From Clostridia bacterium (GTDB lineage Bacteria; Bacillota; Clostridia; Christensenellales; Borkfalkiaceae): 64,000 bases of DNA. The position numbers were made by a program, and so were the translations under genes. The notes below the pieces were generated by a model that was not told the origin of the DNA, did not search any database, and saw nothing but the letters and a program-made list of their open reading frames with translations. Shown piece after piece: positions 1-11,343 of the stretch (within the stretch, counting starts at the first letter, position 1; each line of letters opens with the position of its first letter). The stretch spans positions 1 to 64,000 of the forward strand of contig JAFTSN010000027.1 in assembly GCA_017467275.1 (NCBI GenBank), in the 5' to 3' direction.

Positions 1-2019
1 AGCCTCCAGAGTCTTTTCGAAGCTGTCCCGGTTCTCTGCCTTTTCGATGGCGGCAACGCTGGTGCCGATGACGGGAACGCCCAGCTTGTCTAAGCGCTCT
101 GCCAGATTGATGGCAGTCTGACCGCCCAGGGTAACGATGATGCCATCGGGCTTTTCCAGATGGATGACATTCATCACATCCTCGATGGTCAGAGGCTCAA
201 AATACAGCTTGTCGGAGCAGGTGTAGTCGGTAGAGACAGTTTCGGGGTTGTTGTTGATGATGATCGCTTCATAGCCCGCCTTTTTGATGGTGGTAACGGC
301 GTGCACCGTCGAATAGTCGAACTCCACGCCCTGACCGATACGAATGGGGCCCGAGCCTAAAACGATGATTTTTTTCTTGTTGGAAACAACGGATTCGTTC
401 TCCGCCTCATAGGTTGAATAGAAGTAAGGCACATAGCTTGCGAATTCCGCGGCGCAGGTGTCGATCATCTTATACACGGGCATAATACCCTTTTTAACTC
501 TCTCCTCAAACACCTTGACTTCCGTGGTATTCCAAAGCTTTGCGATCGCCTTATCGCCAAAGCCCATCTTCTTTGCCTCGCGAAGCTCGTTTTCGTCCCA
601 AGGATGAGCTTTGAGCTCTTTTTCCATATCCACGATATTTTTCAGCTTCTCAAGGAAGAGCATATCGATCTGCGTGGCGTTCGCGATCAAACCCACGTCC
701 GTGCCCTTTCTCAAAAGCTCCGCAATCGCATAGAATCTGTCGTCCGTGCCGTCTTTGACGTAAGTTAAAAGCTCCTCCGTTTTGCACTTGTCGAACTTGG
801 GCAAATGCAGGTGGAACGCAGGCGTCTCGAGGGAACGGATCGCTTTTAAGAAGCTCTCCTCCACCGTTCTGCCGATACTCATGACCTCGCCCGTCGCTTT
901 CATTTGCGTGCCGAGCTTGTTGTTCGCCGACGTAAACTTATCGAACGGGAAACGGGGCATCTTCAAGACCACGTAGTCAAGCGCGGGCTCGAAGGATGCG
1001 GGCGTGTTGGCAAGCTTGATCTCGTCGAGATGCATGCCGACGGCGATTTTCGCAGATACCCGCGCAATCGGATATCCGCTCGCCTTCGAGGCAAGCGCGG
1101 AGGAACGCGAAACGCGGGGGTTAATCTCAATGAGATAATAGCGGAAAGAATGGGGATCAAGCGCAAACTGCACGTTGCACCCGCCCTCAATCTTGAGCGC
1201 GCGGATAATTTTAAGCGCGCTGTCGCGAAGCATGTTGCATTCGCGGGCAGTGAGCGTCTGCGAGGGGCAGATGACCACCGAGTCGCCCGTGTGGATCCCC
1301 ACAGGGTCGATATTTTCCATATTACAGATGGCGATCGCCGTGTCGTTGGCATCGCGCATGACCTCGTATTCAATCTCCTTATAGCCCTTGATGCTCTTTT
1401 CGACAAGCACTTGTCCAACGGGCGAAAGCGCGATCGCGTTCTTCAAGATCTCCGCGCATTCCTTTTCGTTGTCGGCAAAGCCGCCACCCGTGCCGCCGAG
1501 CGTAAACGCAGGGCGGAGAACGACGGGATAACCGATCTCCCCTGCAATTCTCAAGCCCTCCTCCACGGTGTTGGCGATATCCGAGGGCAAAACGGGCTCG
1601 CCGAGCTCCTCACACAGCTTTTTAAACAGCTCTCTGTCCTCGGCGCGCTCAATACTTTCGCTCTTGGTGCCCAAAAGCTCCACGCGACACTCTTTCAAAA
1701 TCCCCTTTCTCTCGAGCTGCATAGCAAGATTGAGCCCCGTCTGACCGCCGATTCCCGGCACGATCGCGTCCGGTCTCTCATAGCGGAGAATCTTCGCGAT
1801 ATATTCAAGGGTCAAGGGCTCCATGTAGACCTTGTCCGCAATCGTCGTGTCCGTCATGATCGTTGCGGGGTTGGAGTTACAGAGTACGACCTCATACCCC
1901 TCCTCTTTGAGTGCGAGACACGCCTGCGTACCCGCATAGTCAAACTCCGCCGCCTGCCCGATTACAATGGGACCCGAGCCGATCACGAGAATCTTTTTGA
2001 TATCCGTTCTCTTAGGCAT
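1..2019 (-). CDS. carB: carbamoyl-phosphate synthase large subunit, N-terminal 673 codons (runs off left edge)
   Basis: This is the synthetase subunit that makes carbamoyl phosphate from bicarbonate, two ATP and ammonia, feeding pyrimidine and arginine synthesis. The protein opens with a glycine-rich motif [15 protein letters not shown] near residue 14. The first ATP-grasp half follows, with [12 protein letters not shown] and [13 protein letters not shown] second copy of the opening motif appears near residue 556, the expected internal duplication. The frame is open to base 1, so roughly 400 residues (rest of the second half and the allosteric domain) lie outside. The ATG overlaps the end of carA by 8 bases, showing translational coupling. 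Leu codons in bases 1-360 are almost all CTG, unlike the rest of the gene. The family call is secure. Confidence 0.97.
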   Translation of the reverse strand, partial: MPKRTDIKKILVIGSGPIVIGQAAEFDYAGTQACLALKEEGYEVVLCNSNPATIMTDTTIADKVYMEPLTLEYIAKILRYERPDAIVPGIGGQTGLNLAMQLERKGILKECRVELLGTKSESIERAEDRELFKKLCEELGEPVLPSDIANTVEEGLRIAGEIGYPVVLRPAFTLGGTGGGFADNEKECAEILKNAIALSPVGQVLVEKSIKGYKEIEYEVMRDANDTAIAICNMENIDPVGIHTGDSVVICPSQTLTARECNMLRDSALKIIRALKIEGGCNVQFALDPHSFRYYLIEINPRVSRSSALASKASGYPIARVSAKIAVGMHLDEIKLANTPASFEPALDYVVLKMPRFPFDKFTSANNKLGTQMKATGEVMSIGRTVEESFLKAIRSLETPAFHLHLPKFDKCKTEELLTYVKDGTDDRFYAIAELLRKGTDVGLIANATQIDMLFLEKLKNIVDMEKELKAHPWDENELREAKKMGFGDKAIAKLWNTTEVKVFEERVKKGIMPVYKMIDTCAAEFASYVPYFYSTYEAENESVVSNKKKIIVLGSGPIRIGQGVEFDYSTVHAVTTIKKAGYEAIIINNNPETVSTDYTCSDKLYFEPLTIEDVMNVIHLEKPDGIIVTLGGQTAINLAERLDKLGVPVIGTSVAAIEKAENRDSFEKTLEA

Positions 2020-3109
2020 TTTCTTTACCCTCCTTCATAAGCGCAACAAACTTCGCAAACAGTCCCGTGCCGCCCTTTATATCGGGCGTAGTCTCGGGCT
2101 GATACTGCACGCCGAACACCCTGTCTTTCTTGGATTCCACCCCTTCGATGACGTTATCAAGCACGTTGACGCCCGTCACCTTCAAGCCTGTTTCCTTAAG
2201 GCTGTCCGCGTCCACCGCATAGGAATGACCCTGCGTAACGATATCGATCTTGCCCGTCTCCAGCTCTCTCACGGGATGGTTACCGCCTCTGTGTCCAAAC
2301 TTGAGCTTATACGTCTTTGCGCCGTAGGCAAGGCAGAGCGCCTGATATCCAAGCCCCACGCCAAATACGGGGACCTTGCCCTTGAGCTTTTTGACGAGCT
2401 CCACCGCACTTTCCGCGTCCTCGGGATTGCCGGGACCGTCGGATAAGAATATCCCGTCGGGCTTCATTTTCTTAATCTCCTCCACGGGCGTATTATAAGG
2501 CACCACGGTCACGTTCGCCCCGCATTGGTTGAGGGCGCGAACGTGGCTGAGCTTGATGCCGAGATCAAGCGCCACAACGTTGAAACGGGGGTTGGGCGTG
2601 CGGGAATACCACTTTTTCTTACAGCTCACTCTCGCCACCTGATCGCGGGGGAGCGCCGTCTCTTTAAGGATTTTAAGCGCCTCCTCTTTCGTCGTTGTGA
2701 TATCGGTTATGAGTGCCTTACGGCTGCCAAAATCCCGAATGGAGCGGGTGAGCGCGCGCGTATCCACGCCGTAAATCCCCGCGATACGGTTCTCCTCCAT
2801 AATTTCCGCAAGCGTGCGCGTGTAGCGGAAGTTGGAGGGAGAGTCGTTGTATTCGCGGACGACGAGCCCCGCGATTGTGGGCGTTCTCGTCTCCAGATCC
2901 TCCTCCACGATTCCGTAATTCCCGATAAGCGGATAAGTCATCACCACCGTCTGATCGGTACAGGCAGGATCGGAAATGATCTCCTGATACCCAACCATCG
3001 ACGTGTGGAACACGATCTCCGTCACTTTATCCGACCTGTCGCCGAAGCCGTAGCCGAAATACTCCGCGCCGTCCTCAAGCACAAGCTTTCTGTCGAATTG
3101 TTTTACCAT
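2012..3109 (-). CDS. carA: carbamoyl-phosphate synthase small subunit with degenerate glutaminase site
   Basis: This is the CarA family, whose C-terminal class I glutaminase normally hydrolyses glutamine and passes ammonia to CarB. Length (365 aa), the N-terminal CPSase_sm domain and the [11 protein letters not shown] motif are typical. The nucleophile motif GICLGHQ instead reads GVGLGYQ, with Gly252 in place of the catalytic Cys. The catalytic His of QYHPE is Gln337 (QYQPE), and Glu339 remains. By knowledge of the family it should not hydrolyse glutamine. I infer it is a structural partner in an ammonia-dependent synthetase. It overlaps pyrC by 7 bases and carB by 8, so the three are cotranscribed. 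A true active CarA elsewhere in the genome is possible. Confidence 0.93.
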   Translation of the reverse strand: MVKQFDRKLVLEDGAEYFGYGFGDRSDKVTEIVFHTSMVGYQEIISDPACTDQTVVMTYPLIGNYGIVEEDLETRTPTIAGLVVREYNDSPSNFRYTRTLAEIMEENRIAGIYGVDTRALTRSIRDFGSRKALITDITTTKEEALKILKETALPRDQVARVSCKKKWYSRTPNPRFNVVALDLGIKLSHVRALNQCGANVTVVPYNTPVEEIKKMKPDGIFLSDGPGNPEDAESAVELVKKLKGKVPVFGVGLGYQALCLAYGAKTYKLKFGHRGGNHPVRELETGKIDIVTQGHSYAVDADSLKETGLKVTGVNVLDNVIEGVESKKDRVFGVQYQPETTPDIKGGTGLFAKFVALMKEGKENA

Positions 3110-4311
3110 ACCACTTTACCTCCGTAAACCGTTCTTATACATTTTCCGAATACCTCTTCTCCCGTAAAGGGCGTCGCCTTACCCATCGAAAGAAATTCCT
3201 CGGGATCCACCGTGTATTTTGCGTTCAGATCCCAGACGGACGCCCCGCCCTCGAAAGGTATAGAGAATCTCTTTCTCGGATTGATTGCCAAACACTTGAT
3301 GATTGTTTCCAAGCTTATTATGCCCGTTTTCACAAGTCGGGTATACAGGACGGGGAACGCCGTTTCTAAGCCCACAATCCCGAACGCGCTCTTTTCAAGC
3401 CCGCGAGATTTCTCCTCCGCGGAATGGGGCGCGTGGTCGGTGGCGATCATGTCGATCGTACCGTCCTGAATTCCCTCGATCAAAGCGAGCCTATCCTCTT
3501 TCCCCCGAAGCGGCGGATTCATTTTAAATCTGCCTTCCTCCTGTAAATCTGCGTCGTCCATGACGAGATAGTGCGGCGCAGTCTCCGCCGTGACGTCCAC
3601 CCCGCGCTTTTTCGCCGCGCGAATGAGCTCCACGCTCTCCTTGGTTGAAATATGGCAGACGTGATAGGCGCAGCCCACCTCCTCCGCAAGGCGAAGATCG
3701 CGCTCGATCTGCTTATATTCGCTCGCCGACGAAATGCCCTTGTGTCCGTGCGTCCGCGCATATTCGCCGTCGTGGATATACCCGCCGAACAAAAGCGAAT
3801 TGTCCTCGCAGTGCGCGACAATAATCTTTTTGAGCGCCTTTGCTTTCTTCATGGCACGGCGCATCATATCCTCGCTCTGCACCCCTCTGCCGTCGTCGGA
3901 AAATGCGACCGTGAACGCAGACATGCCCTCCATGTCGGACAATTCCTCGCCCCTTTGTCCCCTTGTGATCGAGCCGTAGGGAAGAACGCGCACAACCGCG
4001 TTTTCCTCGATAAGTTTAAGCTGAATATCGAGATTTTCCTTACTGTCGGGCACGGGATTTAAATTGGGCATAGTGCAAACCGCCGTGTATCCCCCTCTTG
4101 CCGCCGAGCGCGAGCCCGTGGCGATCGTCTCCTTATAAGAAAAACCGGGCTCGCGAAAATGCACGTGCACGTCGCAAAACCCGGGAAGAAAAATATAACC
4201 CTCTTTATCAAAAGAGCAAACGTCCTTTTTGGAAAACAGATCGGAAACGGAAAAACCGAGAGCAGAAAGCTGCGTCGTATCTGCTTTTTTCAATTCCGTC
4301 AACTTTTGCAT
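3103..4311 (-). CDS. pyrC: dihydroorotase (class I type)
   Basis: Cyclises carbamoyl aspartate to dihydroorotate in cytosolic pyrimidine synthesis. Metal-binding motifs are visible: DVHVHFREPG near the N-terminus, AHCED in the middle, CHIST, and TDHAPHS toward the C-terminus. The length of 402 aa fits the multifunctional-type or Bacillus-type dihydroorotases. I chose the ATG at 4311 because GAGAGGTGGAG sits just upstream of it. The frame extends 15 bases further to a TTG, but that would place the Shine-Dalgarno sequence inside the coding region. It is the first gene of a pyrC-carA-carB operon and overlaps carA. A consensus promoter lies about 180 bases upstream. The call is secure. Confidence 0.95.
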   Translation of the reverse strand: MQKLTELKKADTTQLSALGFSVSDLFSKKDVCSFDKEGYIFLPGFCDVHVHFREPGFSYKETIATGSRSAARGGYTAVCTMPNLNPVPDSKENLDIQLKLIEENAVVRVLPYGSITRGQRGEELSDMEGMSAFTVAFSDDGRGVQSEDMMRRAMKKAKALKKIIVAHCEDNSLLFGGYIHDGEYARTHGHKGISSASEYKQIERDLRLAEEVGCAYHVCHISTKESVELIRAAKKRGVDVTAETAPHYLVMDDADLQEEGRFKMNPPLRGKEDRLALIEGIQDGTIDMIATDHAPHSAEEKSRGLEKSAFGIVGLETAFPVLYTRLVKTGIISLETIIKCLAINPRKRFSIPFEGGASVWDLNAKYTVDPEEFLSMGKATPFTGEEVFGKCIRTVYGGKVVW

Positions 4312-4482
4312 GTCTCCACCTCTCAAAAAAAGAATCCCACCGTTTTATCTGGCAAGACTCCCCGTAAAAGACCTCGGAATAACCCTATGGAGTATCCCGC
4401 TATTTTTATGCTCTTTTTCCCAATCTTGCCGATATCTCGTATCGCCTTAAAGATTCCCCGTCGGACTCCTCGCCCGACCGTT
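4312..4482 (-). promoter_or_regulatory. pyrC mRNA leader, about 170 nt
   Basis: An untranslated leader lies between the predicted transcription start near 4482 and the pyrC ATG. It opens with a small hairpin (GTCGG...TCCGAC). A run of seven T lies immediately before the ribosome-binding site, as in an attenuator. I could not find a convincing long stem before the T-run, nor the PyrR anti-antiterminator consensus, so no regulator is named. Confidence 0.4.
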
Positions 4483-4488
4483 TTATAT

Positions 4489-4517
4489 ATTATAGCAAAT
4501 CGTATTTTATTTGTCAA
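4489..4517 (-). promoter_or_regulatory. sigma-A promoter of pyrC-carA-carB
   Basis: On the minus strand, TTGACA (4512-4517) and TATAAT (4489-4494) are separated by 17 bases, a perfect consensus match. It abuts the terminator of the upstream purine operon, so the pyr genes form an independent transcription unit. Confidence 0.9.
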
Positions 4518-4518
4518 G

Positions 4519-4564
4519 AAAAAAACCGCGCCCGTCGAAAATTAACGAAAAATTTCCGACGGGC
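4519..4564 (-). terminator. intrinsic terminator of the purine operon, after fhs
   Basis: The minus-strand transcript forms a 14-base-pair stem (arms 4551-4564 and 4530-4543, one mismatch) with a 7-base loop. It is followed by a run of seven U (4519-4525). It lies 19 bases past the fhs stop codon. Confidence 0.9.
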
Positions 4565-4582
4565 ACATGTTTAAACTTTTTA

Positions 4583-6256
4583 TCAGAACAGACCGTGAAT
4601 CTTTCCGTCCTCGTCGACGTCGATCTTTTCCGCTGCGGGCAGCTTGGGAAGTCCGGGCATCGTGATAATATCCCCCGTCTGCGCAACGATAAAGCCTGCA
4701 CCTGCGGAAACCTTCACGTGCTTGACCGTGACTGTGAATCCCTCGGGCGCACCGAGCTTCGTGGGATCGTCGGAGAAGCTATACTGCGTTTTTGCCATAC
4801 AGACGGGCAATTTGCCGTAACCGAGCTCGGCAAGCCGCTTGATCTGCTTTTGCGCTGCGGACGTGAACGCCACGCCGTCGCCGCCGTAAACCTTTTTCAC
4901 AATCGCGCCAATCTTCTCCTCGATAGAGCCGTCGAGCTCATAGGAATAGGTGAACTCGTTCTTTTCCTCACAGAGCCGAACGACCTCTTCCGCAAGCGCC
5001 ACACCGCCCTTGCCGCCGTCTGCCCAGACGGTCGAAAGCACCACGTTCACGCCGAGCTCCTTGCACTTTTCGATCACAAGCTCGATCTCCTGATCCGTAT
5101 CCGTCGGGAAGCGGTTGACTGCCACCACGCAGGGCAGCTTATACACTTCTTTGATATTTTTCACGTGGCGCAAAAGATTGGGAAGTCCCTTTTCAAGCGC
5201 AGCGAGATTCTCGCTCCCGAGCTCTGCCTTGAGCGCCCCGCCGTGCATTTTGAGCGCGCGCACCGTCGCAACGACAACGACCGCACTCGGACAAAGCCCC
5301 GCTTCACGGCACTTGATATCGAGGAACTTTTCCGCGCCGAGGTCGGCACCGAAGCCTGCCTCCGTGATCGCGTAATCGCCGAGCTTCATTGCCGTTTTCG
5401 TCGCAATGACGGAATTACAGCCGTGCGCAATATTCGCAAACGGACCGCCGTGCACGAGCGCGGGCGTACCCTCGAGCGTCTGCACGAGATTGGGCTTTAA
5501 CGCGTCCTTTAAAAGTGCCGTCATCGCGCCGACCGCGTTCAAATCCCCCGCCGTCACGGGTTTATCCTCATAGGTGTAGCCGACGACCATACGCGAAAGC
5601 CGCGCCTTTAAATCGGTGATGGAATTGGCAAGGCAGAACACCGCCATAATCTCGGACGCGACCGTGATATCGAAGCCGTCCTCACGGGGCGTGCCGTTGA
5701 CTCTGCCGCCCAGCCCGTCCGTCACGAAACGGAGCTGTCTGTCGTTCATGTCCACGCAACGCCGCCACGTGATTCGGCGGGGATCGATCCCCAGCGCGTT
5801 GCCTTGATAAATATGATTGTCCAGCATTGCCGCAAGCAGATTGTTCGCCGCGCCGATCGCGTGGAAATCGCCCGTGAAATGGAGATTGATCTCCTCCATG
5901 GGCACGACTTGCGCATAACCGCCGCCCGCCGCGCCGCCTTTCACGCCGAACACGGGACCTAAGGAGGGCTCGCGAAGCGCCACAACGGTGTTTTTGCCGA
6001 TACGGTTCAATCCGTCGGCAAGCCCGATCGTCGTCGTAGTCTTGCCCTCGCCCGCGGGCGTGGGCGTGATAGCCGTGACAAGCACGAGCTTCCCGTCCTT
6101 ACGGGTGGATTCCTTAAGAATGGAATAATCGATCTTTGCCTTATACCTGCCGTACTCCTCGACGTATTTTTCGTCGATACCCGCCTTTTCCGCGATCGCG
6201 CGAATGGGCTGTAATTTTGCCGCCTGTGCGATCTCGATATCCGATAAATAAGCCAT
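4583..6256 (-). CDS. fhs: formate--tetrahydrofolate ligase
   Basis: Makes 10-formyl-tetrahydrofolate from formate, THF and ATP. The protein is 557 aa, the usual length. It carries the P-loop [17 protein letters not shown] near residue 65, then [18 protein letters not shown] and the [16 protein letters not shown] motif. An AAAGGAG site precedes the ATG. It is the last gene of the purine operon, which makes sense because PurN and the AICAR transformylase upstream both consume 10-formyl-THF. The operon's riboswitch senses the metabolite that accumulates when this cofactor is short. It also fits formate assimilation in an anaerobe. The call is secure. Confidence 0.97.
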   Translation of the reverse strand: MAYLSDIEIAQAAKLQPIRAIAEKAGIDEKYVEEYGRYKAKIDYSILKESTRKDGKLVLVTAITPTPAGEGKTTTTIGLADGLNRIGKNTVVALREPSLGPVFGVKGGAAGGGYAQVVPMEEINLHFTGDFHAIGAANNLLAAMLDNHIYQGNALGIDPRRITWRRCVDMNDRQLRFVTDGLGGRVNGTPREDGFDITVASEIMAVFCLANSITDLKARLSRMVVGYTYEDKPVTAGDLNAVGAMTALLKDALKPNLVQTLEGTPALVHGGPFANIAHGCNSVIATKTAMKLGDYAITEAGFGADLGAEKFLDIKCREAGLCPSAVVVVATVRALKMHGGALKAELGSENLAALEKGLPNLLRHVKNIKEVYKLPCVVAVNRFPTDTDQEIELVIEKCKELGVNVVLSTVWADGGKGGVALAEEVVRLCEEKNEFTYSYELDGSIEEKIGAIVKKVYGGDGVAFTSAAQKQIKRLAELGYGKLPVCMAKTQYSFSDDPTKLGAPEGFTVTVKHVKVSAGAGFIVAQTGDIITMPGLPKLPAAEKIDVDEDGKIHGLF

Positions 6257-6285
6257 GACTTTGCTCCTTTGGGATTTCCCCGATC

Positions 6286-9200
6286 TTATTTGAAATATTT
6301 CACTGCCGATTCAAACAGCTTCATGTCGTAATCGCCGAGAACGTTCTTATAGAGCCCGTAGCCCTTTCTCTCCGAATGTCCCATTTTACCGAACACCCTG
6401 CCGTCGGGCGAAAGAATCCCCTCGATTGCCGACGCACTGCCGTTGGGATTGAAGCGGACGTCCATCGTCGGCTCGTCGCTCAAATCGACGTATTGCGTCA
6501 TAATCTGACCGTTTGCGGCAAGCTCCTTAACCAAGGCGTCGCTGGCGATAAATTTCCCCTCGCCGTGGGAAATGGGCACCGAGAACACGTCGCCCACGTT
6601 CACCCCCGAAAGCCAAGGCGATTTATTGGAAGCCACGCGCACCCGAACGATCCGCGATTGGTGGCGCGCAATCGTGTTATAGGTGAGCGTCGGGCAGTTT
6701 TCGTCCGTATCGACAATCTTGCCGTAGGGCACGAGGCCAAGCTTAATAAGTGCCTGGAAGCCGTTGCAAATACCGCCCATCAAGCCGTCGCGCTTTTCAA
6801 GAAGCCTTTCGACCTCTGACTTGACTGCGCCGTTTCTGAAGAACGCCGTGATAAATTTCCCCGATCCGTCGGGCTCGTCGCCGCCCGAAAATCCTCCGGG
6901 CACAAAAATGATCTGACTCTCTTTCGCCAGCTTGGCAAACGCCTCGACCGAGCGGGAAACGTCGTCCGCCGTGCGGTTGCGGATCACGAAGATCTCCGCC
7001 TGTGCGCCCGCGTCCTCAAACGCCTTCGCCGTGTCGTATTCGCAGTTGGTGCCGGGGAACACGGGAATGAGCACCTTGGGCTTCGCCGTCTTATTCGCCG
7101 CGCCGCAAACCGCGCCGCCCGCACCCGTAAAGGAGAATTTCTCCGCCTTCTTTTCAGGCGTTACGATATTGCAGGAATAGACGGGCTCAAGCTTGTCCTC
7201 ATAGAGCTTTTGAAGTTCGCAAAGGCAAACGCTCTCGTCGCCATAGACGATCTTCTTTTCCTCCGTCGTTCTGCCGAGCAACGTTCCGACCTTTAAGGGC
7301 TCGGTAAGCTCGAGAACAAATGCGCCGTAGTTATAGCCGAAGATATCCGCTTTGGTAACGTTCTTATCATACGCAAAGCCGATTCCGTTTCCAAGGCACG
7401 CCTTCAAGACGCCCTCGGCAACACCGCCGTAGGTGGGCGTATACGCCGAAACCGCTTGCTTGGAGCGAAGCAATCTCGTCACAAGCTTATAATTTTCAAT
7501 CAGGGACTTGGTAACGGGCAAGCCGTTTTCGTCGTATTCAGGCTTCAACAGGACAACGAAATGCCCCGCTCTCTTGAATTCAGGCGAAACGACCTCGTCC
7601 ACCTTACCCGTCGTGACCGCAAAGGAAACGAGGGTCGGGGGCACGTCGATATCCTCGAACGTACCGCTCATGGAATCCTTCCCGCCGATTGCCGCGCACT
7701 TCAACTCCACCTGCGCCTTATACGCGCCGAGAAGCGCCGCCAAGGGCTGTCCCCAACGCTTGGGATCGCGGCCCAAACGCAGGAAATATTCCTGGAAAGT
7801 GAGATACACGTCCTCAAAGCTCGCACCGCTTGCGATCAGCTTGGAAACGCTCTCAACCACGGCGAGATACGCCCCGTGATAGGGACTCTTTTCCGCCACG
7901 TAGGGATTCCCGCCCCACGCCATATACGAAACGGTGTCCGTGTGCCCGTTTTCGAGCGAAACAAGGTGCGCCATCGCCTGCGGGGGCGTGAGCTGATATT
8001 TCCCGCCAAACGGCATTAAAACCGTACCTGCTCCTATCGTCGAGTCAAAACGCTCGGAAAGTCCGCGCTTGGAGCAGACGTTGAGATCGCCCGCGAGCGC
8101 CTTATAGCCCGCCGCAAAGGACGCGGGAATTTCCTTGCTGTAATCCTGTATTTTTTCAGGCGCGACGGTAATATGCTTCTCCGCGCCGTTGGAGTTCAAG
8201 AAATCGCGCGAAACGTCGACGATCGTCTTTCCGTTCCACGTCATCACGAGGCGAGCCTCCTCCGTGACCTCGGCAACCACCGTCGCCTCGAGGTTCTCCG
8301 TCTCGGCAAGTTCAATAAACTCCTCTACTTTATCCGCTTCGACGACAACCGCCATACGCTCTTGCGATTCGGAGATTGCAAGCTCCGTGCCGTCCAGCCC
8401 CTCGTATTTCTTGGGCACCGCGTTCAGATCCACTTTCAATCCGTCAGCCAGCTCGCCGATCGCCACCGAAACGCCGCCCGCACCGAAGTCGTTACAACGC
8501 TTGATAAGCAAGGTCGCGCGCTTGTTTCTAAAAAGCCTTTGCAGCTTTCTTTCCTCGGGCGCGTTGCCTTTTTGCACCTCCGCACCGCAAGCCGTGAGCG
8601 ATTCAAGGGTGTGCGATTTAGAAGATCCCGTCGCACCGCCGCAGCCGTCTCTGCCCGTTCTGCCACCGATAAGAATAATCTTATCCCCGGGCGTGGGGCA
8701 TTCGCGCCTGACGTTCTCTTGAGGAGCCGCCGCAATCACCGCGCCGATCTCCAGCCTTTTTGCAACGTAGCCCTTATGGTAAATTTCGTCGACCTGACCC
8801 GTCGCAAGACCGATCTGGTTTCCGTAGGAAGAATACCCCGCCGCCGCCGTCGTGACGATCGTGCGCTGGGGCAGCTTTCCCTTCATGGTATCTTTAACGG
8901 GAACAAGCGGATCGCCCGCACCCGTCACGCGCATTGCGGCATAGACGTAGCTTCTGCCCGAAAGCGGATCGCGAATCGCACCGCCGATACAGGTCGCCGC
9001 GCCGCCAAAGGGCTCGATTTCCGTCGGGTGGTTGTGGGTTTCATTTTTGAAAAGGAGGAGCCAATCCTCTGCCTTTCCGTCCACGTCCACTTTGATCTTC
9101 ACGGTGCAGGCGTTGATTTCCTCGGACTCGTCGAGCTTATCAAGATAGCCGCGCTTTTTCAAAACCTTTGCCGCGAGCGTGCCGATATCCATGAGATTGA

Positions 9201-9981
9201 TGGGTTTGGTACGCCCGATCTCCTCGCGCCCTGCAATATACTCCTCGTAGGTCTTTTGCAGAAGCTCGTCCTCAAAGCTCACGCTGTCAATCGTGGTTAA
9301 AAAGGTTGTGTGACGGCAATGGTCCGACCAATACGTGTCGATCATGCGAATCTCGGTCAAGGTCGGGTCGCGATTTTCCGTCTTAAAATAATCCTGACAA
9401 AAGGCGATATCGTCCGCGTCCATTGCAAGCGCATACTTCTTGACAAACGCCTCAAGCCCCGCCCGATCGAGCGTAAGGAAGCCATCCAAGGTCTCCACCT
9501 CGGTGGGCACGGAATGTTCGATCTTCAAGGTCTCCGCCTTTTCCATCGTCGCCTCGCGGCTCTCCACGGGGTTAATGACGAACTTTTTAATCGTCTCCAG
9601 CTCCTCGTCCGAAACCGCGCCGTAAACGGCGTACACCTTTGCCGAGCAGACGGTGGGTCTCTCCTTTTGCGAAATGAGCTGAATACACTGTGCCGCCGAA
9701 TCCGCACGCTGATCGAACTGCCCGGGCAGATACTCGACCGCGAACACCTTCGCGCCGCTTAAATCGATCTCCTCCGAAGCCGTGTCCATCTGCGGCTCGG
9801 AAAACACCGTTTTTACACAATAATCAAACAGGCTCTTTTCAATGTCCTCAACGTCGTAACGGTTGATGACGCGAATCTTTTCCACACCGCTGATTTCAAG
9901 CAGCTCCTTGACCTCGTTTTTCAACGCCCTCGCCTCGTTATCGAAGCCGTCCTTCTTTTCCACGTAAATTCTGTAAACCAT
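6286..9981 (-). CDS. purL: phosphoribosylformylglycinamidine synthase, single-chain
   Basis: Converts FGAR to FGAM using glutamine and ATP. At 1231 aa it is the fused large form common in Clostridia rather than the three-protein PurS/PurQ/PurL complex. The synthetase body contains the DHCRHTTF and [13 protein letters not shown] signatures near residues 210-310. The C-terminal glutaminase domain begins around residue 990 with [11 protein letters not shown]. Its nucleophile motif GGICNGFQ is intact (Cys near 1073), as are the histidine in SHGEGKF and the GHSER element. It therefore keeps a complete triad, unlike CarA and PurF in this window. It sits between purD and fhs in the purine operon. 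Confidence 0.97.
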   Translation of the reverse strand: MVYRIYVEKKDGFDNEARALKNEVKELLEISGVEKIRVINRYDVEDIEKSLFDYCVKTVFSEPQMDTASEEIDLSGAKVFAVEYLPGQFDQRADSAAQCIQLISQKERPTVCSAKVYAVYGAVSDEELETIKKFVINPVESREATMEKAETLKIEHSVPTEVETLDGFLTLDRAGLEAFVKKYALAMDADDIAFCQDYFKTENRDPTLTEIRMIDTYWSDHCRHTTFLTTIDSVSFEDELLQKTYEEYIAGREEIGRTKPINLMDIGTLAAKVLKKRGYLDKLDESEEINACTVKIKVDVDGKAEDWLLLFKNETHNHPTEIEPFGGAATCIGGAIRDPLSGRSYVYAAMRVTGAGDPLVPVKDTMKGKLPQRTIVTTAAAGYSSYGNQIGLATGQVDEIYHKGYVAKRLEIGAVIAAAPQENVRRECPTPGDKIILIGGRTGRDGCGGATGSSKSHTLESLTACGAEVQKGNAPEERKLQRLFRNKRATLLIKRCNDFGAGGVSVAIGELADGLKVDLNAVPKKYEGLDGTELAISESQERMAVVVEADKVEEFIELAETENLEATVVAEVTEEARLVMTWNGKTIVDVSRDFLNSNGAEKHITVAPEKIQDYSKEIPASFAAGYKALAGDLNVCSKRGLSERFDSTIGAGTVLMPFGGKYQLTPPQAMAHLVSLENGHTDTVSYMAWGGNPYVAEKSPYHGAYLAVVESVSKLIASGASFEDVYLTFQEYFLRLGRDPKRWGQPLAALLGAYKAQVELKCAAIGGKDSMSGTFEDIDVPPTLVSFAVTTGKVDEVVSPEFKRAGHFVVLLKPEYDENGLPVTKSLIENYKLVTRLLRSKQAVSAYTPTYGGVAEGVLKACLGNGIGFAYDKNVTKADIFGYNYGAFVLELTEPLKVGTLLGRTTEEKKIVYGDESVCLCELQKLYEDKLEPVYSCNIVTPEKKAEKFSFTGAGGAVCGAANKTAKPKVLIPVFPGTNCEYDTAKAFEDAGAQAEIFVIRNRTADDVSRSVEAFAKLAKESQIIFVPGGFSGGDEPDGSGKFITAFFRNGAVKSEVERLLEKRDGLMGGICNGFQALIKLGLVPYGKIVDTDENCPTLTYNTIARHQSRIVRVRVASNKSPWLSGVNVGDVFSVPISHGEGKFIASDALVKELAANGQIMTQYVDLSDEPTMDVRFNPNGSASAIEGILSPDGRVFGKMGHSERKGYGLYKNVLGDYDMKLFESAVKYFK

Positions 9982-10045
9982 ATTTATCTCCGCAGTACTT
10001 TATTTTCCTCTTTATAATTGCCCGCCGTCTTCGCTCCCGCTCCGA

Positions 10046-11320
10046 TCAGCTCTGCTTTTTCGCCGCCAACGCGCGCTTACCGATATCACGGCGCATATAC
10101 GCGTTTTCAAAATGTATCTTTTCCGCAAGCGCATACGCGCCCTCGATCGCCTTTTCCAGACAGCACGCCGTCTTGACCGCGCCAAGCACCCTGCCGCCCG
10201 ACGTTTTCAAAACGCCGTCCTCCTTTTTGGCTCCCGCGATATAGACGTACTCGTTTTCGCCCTCATTAGGCAACGTGATCTCATAGCCCGACGCGTATTT
10301 TTTGGGATAGCCGTCGGAGGCGAGAACAACGCAACAAGCCGCTCCCTCTTTAAATTCAACCGTTTGCTCCGCGAGCCGTCCTTGGCTGACCGCAAGCATA
10401 ATTTCGAGAAGATCGCTCTTAAGAAGGGGCAAAACGACTTGCGTTTCGGGATCGCCGAAGCGGCAGTTATATTCAATCACCTTCGGACCGTTCTTCGTGA
10501 GCATAAGCCCAAAATACAGACACCCCGAAAAAGGTCTCCCCTCCGCGTTCATCGCAGCCATGGTGGGCAGGAATATCTTTTCCATGCACTCTTTTGCGAC
10601 TTCTTCTGTATAATAGGGGTTAGGTGCAACCGTCCCCATGCCGCCCGTGTTCAAGCCCTCGTCGTTGTCCTTGGCGCGCTTATGGTCCATGGAGGAGACC
10701 ATGGGCACGACCGTCTTTCCGTCTGCAAACGCCAAAACGGAAATTTCGGGTCCGACCAAAAACTCCTCAATCAGAATTTCGTTGCCGCTCGCCCCGAACA
10801 CCTTGTCGCACATGATCTCTTTTACGGCGGCTTCCGCCTCCTCAAAGCTTTGCGCGATCACAACGCCCTTTCCGAGCGCAAGCCCGTCCGCCTTAATAAC
10901 GGTCGGATACGCCGCCTCTTTCAAGTAGGCGATTGCCTTTTCCGCCGAGGAGAACGTCTCGCTCGCCGCAGTGGGAATCCCATACTTTTTCATAAGATTC
11001 TTGGAAAACACCTTGCTTCCCTCGATGATCGCCGCATTCTTTCTCGGTCCGAAGCAGGGAATCCCCAGCGCCTCCAAGCGATCGACGCAACCGAGCACGA
11101 GCGGATCGTCGGGTGCAACCACAGCGAAATCCACCTTGTTTTGCTTGGCAAAATCCACAATCCCGTCGATATCCGTCGCCTTGATCGGAACGCACTCCGC
11201 GTCCGCTGCAATTCCGCCGTTCCCGGGAAGCGCATAGATTTTTTCCGTCTTTTTGCTCTCTTTGAGTTTTTTGATGATGGCGTGCTCACGCCCGCCGCCG
11301 CCTACAACCAATATAACCAT
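10046..11320 (-). CDS. purD: phosphoribosylamine--glycine ligase
   Basis: Joins phosphoribosylamine and glycine to give GAR, the second purine step. The protein has 424 aa. The N-terminal motif VVGGGGREHAI binds substrate. The ATP-grasp core shows KADGLALGKGV near residue 140, ILIEEFLVGPEIS near 185, and the diagnostic NTGGMGTVAPNPY near 235. It lies 23 bases after the AICAR transformylase gene in the same operon. Its substrate phosphoribosylamine is very short-lived and comes from PurF, so close coupling with purF is expected. The call is secure. Confidence 0.97.
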   Translation of the reverse strand: MVILVVGGGGREHAIIKKLKESKKTEKIYALPGNGGIAADAECVPIKATDIDGIVDFAKQNKVDFAVVAPDDPLVLGCVDRLEALGIPCFGPRKNAAIIEGSKVFSKNLMKKYGIPTAASETFSSAEKAIAYLKEAAYPTVIKADGLALGKGVVIAQSFEEAEAAVKEIMCDKVFGASGNEILIEEFLVGPEISVLAFADGKTVVPMVSSMDHKRAKDNDEGLNTGGMGTVAPNPYYTEEVAKECMEKIFLPTMAAMNAEGRPFSGCLYFGLMLTKNGPKVIEYNCRFGDPETQVVLPLLKSDLLEIMLAVSQGRLAEQTVEFKEGAACCVVLASDGYPKKYASGYEITLPNEGENEYVYIAGAKKEDGVLKTSGGRVLGAVKTACCLEKAIEGAYALAEKIHFENAYMRRDIGKRALAAKKQS

Positions 11321-11343
11321 ATCTACTCCGAAAATGCTCTTGA

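Noticed and set aside
904..2040. A 378-aa plus-strand reading frame opposite carB, and similar long frames opposite purL, purD, purF, the lipoprotein gene (548 aa at 17579-19225), the terminase (425 aa at 30222-31499) and secY
   Set aside because: They are compositionally biased antisense shadows (Arg/His/Leu-rich) of well-conserved genes and have no ribosome site or family resemblance.
4312..4482. PyrR-dependent attenuator in the pyrC leader
   Set aside because: A U-run lies before the start codon, but I found neither the PyrR-binding loop consensus nor a stable stem before the U-run.
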